A stretch of DNA of 5,568 bases from Anaerolineae bacterium (GCA_016928125.1 JAFGLK010000087.1:1-5568); one strand, 5' to 3'. Positions 1 to 5,568 are shown, numbered from the stretch's first letter. Translations and numbers: made by a program. Notes: generated by a model from the sequence alone, not told the origin.

Positions 1-548
1 CGGCGCTGCAAATCCTTCAGCACCGTCTGGAAACAGGCCTCAAGGCCGCGCGCCTGCATTTCCCGCTGGCGCCGACGCGCACGCTCGTCAAGCGAGGCAT
101 CCAGATAGATCTTGATCGGCGCCTCGGGCAGCACCACGGTGCCAATATCGCGGCCAGCCATGATGACATCGGCCTGCGCCGCCACGCGGCGCTGCTGTTC
201 CGTCATCGCCAGGCGCACACCCCGGTAGGCTGAAACAGGTGAGACGGCGCGATTCACGGCATCGCTGCGGATCTCCCAGGTGATATCCTGGCCATCCGCC
301 AGCACCGTGTATGGCCGGCCGTCCTGCTCCCAGGGCGGCTCGACCTCAATCCGCAGCCTCTCGGCCAACTGCGTCACAGCCGCCTCGTCCTCGATCGGTA
401 TGCCCCGGTCCAGAGCAGCCCAGGCGACGGCCCGGTACATCACGCCAGTGTCGAGATAGAGATAACCGAGTCGTTCAGCCAAGATCCCGGCCACGGTGCT
501 TTTGCCTGAAGCGGCGGGGCCGTCGATGGCGATCGCCGTATGGGTCAC
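1..548 (-). CDS. cmk: Cytidylate kinase, 3' end cut by window edge
   Basis: Cytoplasmic (d)CMP kinase, which transfers phosphate from ATP to CMP or dCMP to give the diphosphates for nucleic acid and lipid precursor synthesis. Translating the minus strand from the GTG at 548 gives 182 residues before the edge. The P-loop is GPAASGKST at residues 10-18, the CMP-binding DTGVMYRAV motif is at 33-41, and AGRDIGTVVLP at 131-141 is followed by the KIYLDAS strand and the arginine-rich RARRRQR lid at 156-162. Family members are usually about 220-230 residues, so roughly 40 C-terminal residues lie outside the window. The GTG start is favoured because it places the P-loop near the N-terminus, follows a GGGAGG ribosome site by 8 bases, and overlaps the rluB stop in a GTGA arrangement, implying translational coupling. 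It is the last visible gene of the leftward dacA-rluB-cmk operon. The identification is from motifs and is firm. Confidence 0.95.
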   Translation of the reverse strand, partial: MTHTAIAIDGPAASGKSTVAGILAERLGYLYLDTGVMYRAVAWAALDRGIPIEDEAAVTQLAERLRIEVEPPWEQDGRPYTVLADGQDITWEIRSDAVNRAVSPVSAYRGVRLAMTEQQRRVAAQADVIMAGRDIGTVVLPEAPIKIYLDASLDERARRRQREMQARGLEACFQTVLKDLQR

Positions 549-1375
549 AAACGCTTCCTCCCTTTCCCCGCCTCGGCCTGGCTACTCGATTCACTCAGGC
601 CCACCGAACGCCTGATCTCCCGAGCCTCTCCCCCGCTGAGCCAGCGCCCCTGCCCCGGCTCAAGCTGACCCAGGCGCAGCGGTCCCATGCGCACGCGGAT
701 CAGGCGTAGCGCCGGGCAATCCACCGCCTCGAGCATGCGCCTGATCTGGCGTTTGCGGCCTTCGCGCAGGACCACGCGCAGCCAGCGCGCATCGGGCGGA
801 AGCGGCTCGGCCCGCCAGCGCCAACCCTCAGGCATCGTCTGGACCTGGGCACGCATCGGACGTGCCTCATCCGGCAGAAGCAACCCGGCGTGCATGCTGG
901 CCATGGCACGCTCGTCGGGCTCGCCACGCACGCATACCAGATACTCCTTCTCGTGCTCGAAACGCGGATGAGTGAGCCGATAGGTCAACTCGCCATCATC
1001 GGTGCAAAGCAAAAGCCCCTCGCTCTCCAGATCCAAGCGCCCCACAGGGTAGAGGCGCTCATGCCCCGGGATGAGGTCAAGAACGGTAGAGCGTCCTTGG
1101 GGGTCGTGCGCCGTGCTAAGGTAGCCCACGGGTTTGTAGAGCAGATAGTAATGCCATTGGGCCTGCAACGCGATGGGCTGGCCATCGAACGCGATCAGGT
1201 CATGGCCCGGCCGCACCTTGGTGCCAAGTGCGGTCACGACCTCCCCGTTCACCTTCACGCGCCCCGCCAGGATGTACTCCTCGCATTTGCGCCGGGACGC
1301 AACGCCGGCCTGGGCCAGGACCTTTTGCAGACGCTCGCCATGCTGATCCGCAGCCTGAGCACCGTCATTCGGCAT
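545..1375 (-). CDS. rluB: 23S rRNA pseudouridine synthase, RluB/RsuA family
   Basis: Isomerises a specific uridine of large-subunit rRNA to pseudouridine, acting on ribosomes during assembly. The 276-residue protein has an N-terminal S4 RNA-binding domain (about residues 14-68, with ERLQKVLAQAGVASRRKCEE and GRVKVNG). The catalytic domain follows, with YPVGRLDLESEGLLL at 109-123, whose Asp115 is the expected catalytic aspartate. The REGRKRQIRRM motif near residue 210 is typical of RluB/RsuA enzymes. The tail is short and basic. An in-frame start 27 codons upstream exists, but the ATG at 1375 is preferred: it sits 9 bases after GGAGAGG and directly before the S4 domain. The start overlaps the end of the upstream carboxypeptidase gene by 11 bases, and the stop overlaps the cmk start. 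The exact target uridine cannot be read from sequence; RluB type (helix 89 region) is the best guess over RsuA, RluE or RluF. Confidence 0.93.
   Translation of the reverse strand: MPNDGAQAADQHGERLQKVLAQAGVASRRKCEEYILAGRVKVNGEVVTALGTKVRPGHDLIAFDGQPIALQAQWHYYLLYKPVGYLSTAHDPQGRSTVLDLIPGHERLYPVGRLDLESEGLLLCTDDGELTYRLTHPRFEHEKEYLVCVRGEPDERAMASMHAGLLLPDEARPMRAQVQTMPEGWRWRAEPLPPDARWLRVVLREGRKRQIRRMLEAVDCPALRLIRVRMGPLRLGQLEPGQGRWLSGGEAREIRRSVGLSESSSQAEAGKGRKRL
557..562 (-). promoter_or_regulatory. Ribosome binding site of cmk
   Basis: GGGAGG on the minus strand, 8 bases before the GTG at 548 and inside the 3' end of the rluB coding region. It supports the GTG as the real start of cmk rather than an internal ATG. 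Confidence 0.8.
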
Positions 1376-2462
1376 ACAGAGAGACCTCTCCGAACAAGCG
1401 CCAGCCCACGCGAATCTCGAGCGCCCCGATTGGCTGATCGGCGGGCGGCGTGACACTGAGATCGTCGATCCGGCGATAGAACGATACCGCGCCCATCTGC
1501 CAGGGGCTAATCAGAAAGACCGCGGGCTGGCGCGTGACAAAGGTGTGTATGTTGCCCTCCTCGTCGAGATAACGGCTCTGGGGCGTCTCCTCGATGTGCA
1601 CGCGCAGCTCAGAGTAGTTGGCAAAGTAATAGTCCATCAGCCGACGGGTATCCTGGAAGCGCTCCTCTGAGCCCATCACCACACACAAGGCTCGCCCGGC
1701 GGGGCGGTCCACCACAGTGATGAGACACTCCTTGGCCAGATCGGTGGTGCCCGTCTTGACCCCGATGGTGCCTGGGTAGGTATTCAGCAGTTCATTGGTG
1801 GACTTGATGATGCGCCCGGCCACAATCCACTCATGCTTGCGCACGATCTCGGCGAACACTGGATTCTCCATGGCCTGGCGGGCGACGATGGCCATGTCAA
1901 AGGCCGAGGCATATTGGCCAGCCTGATCGAGACCGCTGGGATTGGCAAAGTGCGTATCCTGCAGGTTCCACTCGACCATGAGGGCGTTCATCCACTGCAC
2001 AAAGGCGGCCACATTGCCGCCGAGGCTACGTGCGATCGTCATCGCGGCGGCATTGTCCGAGGGAATCAGCATGGCAAAGAGCAATTGGCGCAGATTGAGC
2101 TCCTCGCCGCTTTGGAGACGGATCACGCTGTAGGCGCGCAAATCCTCGCGCGCAACGCGCATCTCTTGATCCTGGCGGCCGCGCTCAAGTGCCACCAAGG
2201 CCGTCACGATCTTGGTGAGGCTCGCCGGGGCGAGCCGCTCATGCTCGTTGAGCGCGTAGAGGATGCGTCCCGTGCCCAGATTGACCAACAGAGCAGAGGC
2301 GGCATTGATCTCGGGCAGGGGATGCGGACGCATGGCCCGAATCTGATGCAAGGTCAGAGGATAGCGCGGCATGTCTGAGTCGCCAAGCCTGGGCGGCCCA
2401 AAGCCCAGACAGCACAGGCTCAATGTGGCCAGCACGATAAAGAGTGCGCGCCTGGAAAGCAT
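1365..2462 (-). CDS. dacA: Serine-type D-alanyl-D-alanine carboxypeptidase (peptidase family S11, PBP5-like)
   Basis: Removes the terminal D-alanine from peptidoglycan pentapeptides outside the membrane, limiting cross-linking. It is 365 residues. The N-terminus MLSRRALFIVLATLSLC, with a hydrophobic run to about residue 22, looks like a Sec signal peptide; the two cysteines there do not form a clear lipobox. All penicillin-binding-protein motifs are present: Ser81-L-T-Lys84 (nucleophile and base), Ser135-D-Asn137 and Lys236-T-Gly238. After about residue 280 comes a beta-rich stretch ending PIGALEIRVGW, resembling the PBP5 C-terminal domain. I see no amphipathic membrane-anchoring helix at the very end. 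The reading frame stays open upstream to 3026, but that part is antisense to the next gene. The ATG at 2462 is chosen because it begins the signal peptide and lies about 45 bases after the predicted transcription start. First gene of the leftward operon. The dacA/dacB/dacF choice is not resolvable here. Confidence 0.93.
   Translation of the reverse strand: MLSRRALFIVLATLSLCCLGFGPPRLGDSDMPRYPLTLHQIRAMRPHPLPEINAASALLVNLGTGRILYALNEHERLAPASLTKIVTALVALERGRQDQEMRVAREDLRAYSVIRLQSGEELNLRQLLFAMLIPSDNAAAMTIARSLGGNVAAFVQWMNALMVEWNLQDTHFANPSGLDQAGQYASAFDMAIVARQAMENPVFAEIVRKHEWIVAGRIIKSTNELLNTYPGTIGVKTGTTDLAKECLITVVDRPAGRALCVVMGSEERFQDTRRLMDYYFANYSELRVHIEETPQSRYLDEEGNIHTFVTRQPAVFLISPWQMGAVSFYRRIDDLSVTPPADQPIGALEIRVGWRLFGEVSLYAE
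1385..1391 (-). promoter_or_regulatory. Ribosome binding site of rluB
   Basis: GGAGAGG on the minus strand, 9 bases before the ATG at 1375 and within the last codons of the dacA-type gene. It decides in favour of this ATG over the longer in-frame start at 1456. Confidence 0.75.
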
Positions 2463-2514
2463 CTCGTCTCTTTCTGATCGTCTGTCCGGTTCGCACGAAA
2501 CATCGCCTGTGAGC

Positions 2515-2543
2515 ATTCTAGCTGAGCGACCAGAGAGCGTCAA
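2515..2543 (-). promoter_or_regulatory. Sigma-70-type promoter of the dacA-rluB-cmk operon
   Basis: On the minus strand, TTGACG (2543-2538) and TAGAAT (2520-2515) are separated by exactly 17 bases, each one mismatch from consensus. Transcription would begin near 2507-2508, giving a leader of about 45 bases before the ATG at 2462. No operator-like repeat was noticed next to it, which fits a constitutive housekeeping promoter. Confidence 0.65.
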
Positions 2544-2643
2544 ACACGCAGGCAGAGCAATGTGAACAAGCGTAAATGCAGCACCTTGATAGGTTGACAG
2601 CTTGGCCTCCACAAACGGTGCGCGAGCGCTGCGAGATGTCAGT

Positions 2644-2679
2644 TTTGTCATGCAACCCTTTCTTGCAGCACTTGACAAA
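2644..2679. repeat. Nested inverted repeat upstream of and overlapping the -35 box
   Basis: The outer arms TTTGTCA (2644-2650) and TGACAAA (2673-2679) are perfect reverse complements. Directly inside them TGCAA (2651-2655) and TTGCA (2663-2667) pair as well, leaving a 7-base loop (2656-2662) and a 5-base asymmetric spacer (2668-2672). The right outer arm contains most of the TTGACA -35 box at 2672-2677. It could be a binding site for a dimeric regulator or a chance structure; position relative to the predicted start is about -64 to -29. Confidence 0.4.
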
Positions 2680-2701
2680 CCGTACCCCCCTATGGTATAA
2701 T
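2672..2701 (+). promoter_or_regulatory. Consensus sigma-70-type promoter with extended -10, for the sulfurtransferase fusion gene
   Basis: A perfect TTGACA (2672-2677) and a perfect TATAAT (2696-2701) are separated by 18 bases, with TGG directly before the -10 box giving an extended -10. Transcription would start near 2707-2709, leaving a leader of about 67 bases before the ATG at 2776. So strong a core promoter overlaid with palindromes suggests control by repression. Confidence 0.85.
2683..2697. promoter_or_regulatory. Candidate CsoR/CstR-family operator
   Basis: TACCCCCCTATGGTA is a pseudo-palindrome with TACC and GGTA ends around a C-rich core. It fills the spacer and enters the -10 box. 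CsoR-family repressors (copper CsoR, persulfide-sensing CstR) are known to bind C/G-tract pseudo-palindromes bounded by TAC and GTA-like ends, often over promoters. CstR-type regulators in Firmicutes control rhodanese, TusA and CoA-disulfide reductase genes, which matches the gene downstream. The regulator gene is not in the window, so this is a similarity-based inference. Confidence 0.5.
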
Positions 2702-2718
2702 TGTGACAGATATCACAA
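2701..2718. promoter_or_regulatory. Perfect palindromic operator TTGTGA-N6-TCACAA (Rex-like or CRP/FNR-like)
   Basis: The half-sites TTGTGA (2701-2706) and TCACAA (2713-2718) are exact reverse complements around a 6-base spacer. The Rex consensus TTGTGAA-N4-TTCACAA matches at 12 of its 14 defined positions. The CRP core TGTGA-N6-TCACA (also used by some Gram-positive Fnr proteins) matches fully. The site begins at the last base of the -10 box and covers the predicted transcription start, a location that favours repression and so somewhat favours Rex over an activator. Which regulator binds cannot be decided here. Confidence 0.6.
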
Positions 2719-2758
2719 ACGGAATGCGCTTTGTCTGACTTCAACCATAGGAGCTCTT

Positions 2759-2764
2759 GGAGGG
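2759..2764 (+). promoter_or_regulatory. Probable ribosome binding site of the sulfurtransferase fusion gene
   Basis: GGAGGG ends 11 bases before the ATG at 2776, slightly long spacing; a second G-run lies at 2769-2772. It supports the ATG at 2776 rather than the TTG at 2731, because it falls after that TTG. Confidence 0.6.
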
Positions 2765-2775
2765 CATTGGGGCAC

Positions 2776-5277
2776 ATGACGACGTATGTGATCGTAGGGG
2801 GTGTGGCGGGTGGTGCGACGACGGCGGCGCGGCTGCGCCGTCGCGACGAAGAGGCGCGCATCATCATGCTCGAGCGCGGCAAGTACGTCTCCTTCGCCAA
2901 CTGTGGGCTACCGTACCACATCGGGGAGACGATCCCGGAGCGCGAGAGTTTGCTGGTCTCCACGCCAGAGGAACTTGAGGCAGAGTTCGATATCGATGTG
3001 CGCACGCAGCACGAGGTGGTCGCCATCGATCGCGAGGCGAAACAGGTGCAGGTGCGCGACCTGGCGCGAAGCGAGACCTACACCCTGGCCTATGACAAGC
3101 TGATCCTCTCGCCAGGGGCAAAGCCTTTGGTGCCGCCCATCCCTGGGGCGGACCTGAAGGGCGTGTTCACCTTGCGCGATATGCCCGATATGGACGTCAT
3201 CAAGAGCCATGTGGATCAGGGCGGTGCCCAGAGCGCGGTCATCGTTGGCGGTGGGTTCATCGGCTTGGAGATCGCCGAGAACCTGGTCAAGCGGGGCCTC
3301 ACCGTCACGATCGTCGAGATGCTCGATCAGGTGATGGCGGCCCTGGACTATGACATGGCGGCTTTTTTGCATGAGCACCTGCGCGACCAGGGCGTGCGCC
3401 TTGGTCTGGGCGACGCGGTAGCCGAGATACGCCCCCGCGATGACGGCCAGCTTTTTGTGCAACTCAAGAGCGGCAGGGGTGTGGCGGCGGATATGGTGCT
3501 GCTCTCCATCGGCGTGCGCCCGGAGAACAAACTGGCACAGGACGCCGGCCTTGAGCTCGGGCCGCGCGGCCATATCGTGGTGAACCAGCACATGCAGACG
3601 TCCGATCCAGATGTGTACGCCGTGGGAGACGCCGTGCAGGTGTTGAACCCGATCACCCACAAGCCCACGGCCATTCCGCTCGCGGGTCCAGCCAACCGAC
3701 AGGCGCGCATCGCCGCCGATCACATCACGGGCCTGGGCAGCGCCTACCAGGGCACCCTGGGCACGTCGATCGTCAAGGTGTTCGAACTCACCGCGGCCAC
3801 TACCGGCATGAACAGCACGGCCTTGGAGCGCGAGGGGATGGCGTTTGCGAGCAGCATCACCCATAGCTCCGATCACGTGGGCTACTATCCGGGCTCCACG
3901 CGTCAGTCGATCAAGCTGCTCTACGCGCCGGAGGATGGTCGCCTGCTGGGCGCCCAGGTGGTGGGCTACAATGCGGTTGACCGCACCATCGATGTTCTCG
4001 CTACGGCGCTCAAGGCGGGCATGACGGTGTATGACCTGGAGCATTTGGAGTTGGCCTACGCGCCGCCTTACGGCGCCGCCAAGGATCCGGTCAATATCGC
4101 CGGCTATGTGGCGGGCAATCGCCTGCGCGGCGATTCCGATCTGGTCGAGTGGCGCGAAGTGGCAAATCGCGATCCTGAGAAGCTGGGCGTGCTCGACGTA
4201 CGCACCCAGATCGAGTGGGATCTGGGCCACATTGAGGGGGCGGTCCATATCCCCAACACCGAACTGCGACAGCGGCTGGGTGAGCTCTCCAAGGAGAAGG
4301 ACTGGGTCATCTACTGCGCGGTCGGTCGGCGGGCCTATGTGGCGGAGCGGATCCTGAAACAGAATAGCTTCCGCGCGAGGAACCTCACAGGCGGCTGGAC
4401 CACCTATCAGGTGGCCACAGAGAAACAGGACAATTTCGGCGATTGGGTGCCGGAGGCGCCTTCAGGAGGAGATCAGATGCGGGAATTTCTGGCTGCCACC
4501 CAAGCCGGTTCGGGCAATGGGAGCCCAGAATCCGTTGCTCTGACCGCCGATGCCGAGCTCAATGCGTGCGGCCTGCAGTGCCCCGGTCCGATCCTGGCGG
4601 TCTACAAGAAGATGCAAGAGCTGGAAGCTGGCCAGGTGCTCGAAGTCACGGCCAGCGATCCCGGCTTTCGCCGCGATGTGGGCGCCTGGGCGGAGCGTAC
4701 CGGCCATGCCCTGCTTCACGTTGAGGGGAACAACGGAACGGTGAGAGCCCTGTTACGCAAGGGATCCGAAAAGCCTCAGATCCAGGTGAGCGCGCAAGGC
4801 ACCCTGCCGACCGACAAGACGATGGTGGTATTCTCCGCCGATCTCGATCGCGCCCTGGCCTCTTTCATCATCGCCAATGGCGCCGCGGCCATGGGCCAGA
4901 AGGTGACCATGTTCTTCACCTTCTGGGGGCTCAACATCCTGCGCCGCAATCAGGCTCAGCCGGTCCAAAAGAACCTCATCGAGCGGATGTTCGGCTGGAT
5001 GCTGCCCAAGGGACCCAATGCGCTCAAGCTCTCCAGGCTGAACATGGGCGGTCTGGGCACGGCCATGATGAAGATGGTGATGCGCTCCAAGAACATCGAC
5101 TCTCTGCCACGCCTGATGGAGACAGCCATGCAGAATGGTGTACGGCTCGTGGCCTGCCAGATGACCATGGATATGATGGGCATCAAACAAGAGGAACTGA
5201 TCGATGGCGTCGAGCTGGGTGGCGTGGCTACCTACATCAACGAAACGGACAAGGCCAGCGCGACGCTCTTTATCTAG
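2776..5277 (+). CDS. Four-domain CoA-disulfide/persulfide reductase - rhodanese - TusA - DsrE2 fusion protein
   Basis: Predicted cytoplasmic 833-residue FAD enzyme that moves and reduces sulfane sulfur. Residues 1-450 are a CoA-disulfide reductase-type oxidoreductase. They carry FAD motif GGVAGG (8-13), redox Cys43 in SFANCGLPY, NAD-binding VGGGFIGLE (157-165) with Glu181 suggesting NADH preference, FAD motif VGD (283-285), and a dimerisation domain with VGYYPG (368-373) and YAPPYGAAKDPVN (428-440). The single cysteine and the tyrosine motifs fit CoA-disulfide reductase or NADH persulfide reductase (Npsr) enzymes, not CxxxxC reductases. Residues about 455-550 are a rhodanese with catalytic Cys514 in CAVGRR. 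Residues about 586-660 are TusA-like (Cys598, CPGP Cys602). Residues about 680-833 are DsrE2-like, with FFTFWGLN and VACQMTMDMMG (Cys794). The ATG at 2776 starts the FAD domain directly; the upstream TTG at 2731 is unlikely. It is a single-gene transcript by position. The exact substrate (CoA persulfide, CoA disulfide, polysulfide) is inferred, not shown. Confidence 0.93.
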   Translation: MTTYVIVGGVAGGATTAARLRRRDEEARIIMLERGKYVSFANCGLPYHIGETIPERESLLVSTPEELEAEFDIDVRTQHEVVAIDREAKQVQVRDLARSETYTLAYDKLILSPGAKPLVPPIPGADLKGVFTLRDMPDMDVIKSHVDQGGAQSAVIVGGGFIGLEIAENLVKRGLTVTIVEMLDQVMAALDYDMAAFLHEHLRDQGVRLGLGDAVAEIRPRDDGQLFVQLKSGRGVAADMVLLSIGVRPENKLAQDAGLELGPRGHIVVNQHMQTSDPDVYAVGDAVQVLNPITHKPTAIPLAGPANRQARIAADHITGLGSAYQGTLGTSIVKVFELTAATTGMNSTALEREGMAFASSITHSSDHVGYYPGSTRQSIKLLYAPEDGRLLGAQVVGYNAVDRTIDVLATALKAGMTVYDLEHLELAYAPPYGAAKDPVNIAGYVAGNRLRGDSDLVEWREVANRDPEKLGVLDVRTQIEWDLGHIEGAVHIPNTELRQRLGELSKEKDWVIYCAVGRRAYVAERILKQNSFRARNLTGGWTTYQVATEKQDNFGDWVPEAPSGGDQMREFLAATQAGSGNGSPESVALTADAELNACGLQCPGPILAVYKKMQELEAGQVLEVTASDPGFRRDVGAWAERTGHALLHVEGNNGTVRALLRKGSEKPQIQVSAQGTLPTDKTMVVFSADLDRALASFIIANGAAAMGQKVTMFFTFWGLNILRRNQAQPVQKNLIERMFGWMLPKGPNALKLSRLNMGGLGTAMMKMVMRSKNIDSLPRLMETAMQNGVRLVACQMTMDMMGIKQEELIDGVELGGVATYINETDKASATLFI

Positions 5278-5312
5278 AGTACGTAGCGCCGGCCCATACT
5301 GCGCATCTTGGG

Positions 5313-5337
5313 CGTCCGCCCCTCCACGGGGCGGACG
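5313..5337. terminator. Hairpin terminator between convergent genes
   Basis: CGTCCGCCCC (5313-5322) and GGGGCGGACG (5328-5337) form a perfect 10-bp GC-rich stem with a 5-base loop. It lies 35 bases after the fusion gene stop and 3 bases after the end of the convergent transglycosylase gene. Only a weak T-rich tail follows on the plus strand and none on the minus, so termination may need another factor or be bidirectional but imperfect. Confidence 0.7.
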
Positions 5338-5340
5338 TTC

Positions 5341-5568
5341 TCATTCCGGCGCCGCGTATACTTGCTGATAGACGCGATACTGTTCGTAGATCAGTCGCAC
5401 ATAGTCCTGGGCTTGCCTGCTCGGCAGGGTCTCGTAAAAGAGATCGTGATCGGCGATGGGCTGATCGTCCGTCCAGCGGCGCAGATTGCCGGGGCCAGCG
5501 TTGTAGGCCACCAGGGCCGCGATCCAGTCTCTCTCGTAGAGGTCGAGCAACGTCTTCAGATACCAGGC
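5341..5568 (-). CDS. Lytic murein transglycosylase (SLT family), C-terminal end only
   Basis: The last 75 residues of a protein that continues beyond the right edge. The visible part begins AWYLKTLLDLYERDW and continues with AALVAYNAGPGNLRRW, the conserved C-terminal part of the SLT/Slt70-like lysozyme fold. It ends with a helix rich in Tyr, Arg and Gln (DYVRLIYEQYRVYQQVY). Such enzymes cleave the MurNAc-GlcNAc bond of peptidoglycan with formation of a 1,6-anhydro product, outside the cytoplasmic membrane. The catalytic glutamate, the signal peptide and any other domains lie outside the window, so activity and localisation cannot be checked. The TTG inside the visible part at 5550 is not the true start, because conserved domain sequence runs upstream of it to the edge. 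The gene is convergent with the sulfurtransferase fusion and shares its intergenic hairpin. Confidence 0.88.
   Translation of the reverse strand, partial: AWYLKTLLDLYERDWIAALVAYNAGPGNLRRWTDDQPIADHDLFYETLPSRQAQDYVRLIYEQYRVYQQVYAAPE

Larger units (their letters stand above)
2463..2775. other. Divergent intergenic regulatory region between dacA and the sulfurtransferase fusion gene
   Basis: This 313-base stretch holds no convincing gene. It has a leftward promoter at 2515-2543 and a rightward promoter at 2672-2701, with transcription starts predicted about 200 bases apart. The rightward promoter carries a nested inverted repeat (2644-2679), a C-tract pseudo-palindrome (2683-2697) and a TTGTGA/TCACAA palindrome (2701-2718). 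Nothing more was recognised in the central part, about 2544-2640. Confidence 0.8.

Noticed and set aside
311..709. Plus-strand open frame of 132 codons opposite cmk and rluB
   Set aside because: It is antisense to two motif-confirmed genes and its Arg/Pro-rich translation is typical of a high-GC shadow frame.
890..1453. Plus-strand open frame of 187 codons opposite rluB
   Set aside because: It is antisense to a motif-confirmed gene, with no clear ribosome site or recognisable domain.
2450..2462. Lipoprotein signal in the carboxypeptidase N-terminus
   Set aside because: The paired cysteines in LSLCCLG lack the small residue expected just before a lipobox cysteine, so a plain Sec signal peptide is more likely.
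2594..2599. Second TTGACA on the plus strand as another -35 box
   Set aside because: No -10-like hexamer lies 16-19 bases downstream; the sequence there is GC-rich.
2724..2738. Four-codon upstream frame (ATG to TGA) in the leader of the fusion gene
   Set aside because: It has no ribosome binding site and is too short to support as a leader peptide; no attenuator-like hairpins follow it.
2731..2775. TTG at 2731 as the start of the fusion gene, adding 15 residues
   Set aside because: The extra residues show no family similarity, the GGAGGG ribosome site lies after this TTG, and the ATG at 2776 begins directly at the FAD-binding strand.
2463..3026. N-terminal extension of the carboxypeptidase frame up to 3026
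   Set aside because: It runs through the divergent promoters and into the antisense of the fusion gene. The signal peptide begins at the ATG at 2462, downstream of a good promoter.
2908..4248. Long open frame of 446 codons on the minus strand, opposite the fusion gene
   Set aside because: It is antisense to a gene with clear domain motifs, its translation is rich in His, Arg and Ala with no recognisable motif, and long shadow frames are common in high-GC DNA.

Overview
The window is high-GC bacterial chromosome with compact, conventional genes. The cytidylate kinase sequence style, the dacA-rluB-cmk order and the four-domain CoA-disulfide reductase/sulfurtransferase fusion suggest a Chloroflexota member (for example an Anaerolineae-like lineage) or a related high-GC Gram-positive-like bacterium. 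This is inference from sequence style only, with no 16S or marker search, so the taxon call is moderate to low confidence. No mobile element, CRISPR array, tRNA or rRNA was seen.

Layout. Positions 1-2462 hold a leftward (minus strand) three-gene operon, read in the order D-alanyl-D-alanine carboxypeptidase (dacA type, 2462-1365), 23S rRNA pseudouridine synthase (rluB type, 1375-545) and cytidylate kinase (cmk, from 548 and running off the left edge). The genes overlap by 11 and 4 bases, and a good sigma-70-type promoter lies upstream at 2515-2543. Positions 2463-2775 are a divergent regulatory region. Positions 2776-5277 hold one large rightward gene of 833 residues, which fuses an NADH:CoA-disulfide/persulfide reductase, a rhodanese, a TusA domain and a DsrE2-type domain. 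A 10-bp-stem hairpin at 5313-5337 separates it from a convergent minus-strand lytic transglycosylase. Only the last 75 residues of that gene are in the window.

Function. The left operon combines housekeeping functions: peptidoglycan trimming, ribosome maturation and pyrimidine nucleotide supply. The large fusion gene is the most interesting part. Its five cysteines are the only ones in the protein, and each lies at a predicted active site (Cys43, Cys514, Cys598/Cys602, Cys794). This suggests a single-polypeptide relay for sulfane sulfur (persulfide) transfer and reduction. Its promoter is a perfect TTGACA/TATAAT pair with an extended -10. It is overlaid by a C-tract pseudo-palindrome resembling CsoR/CstR-family operators and by a TTGTGA-N6-TCACAA palindrome resembling Rex or CRP/FNR sites. 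Together they suggest a strong promoter kept off by repressors that sense persulfide and/or redox state. The regulator genes themselves are not in the window.
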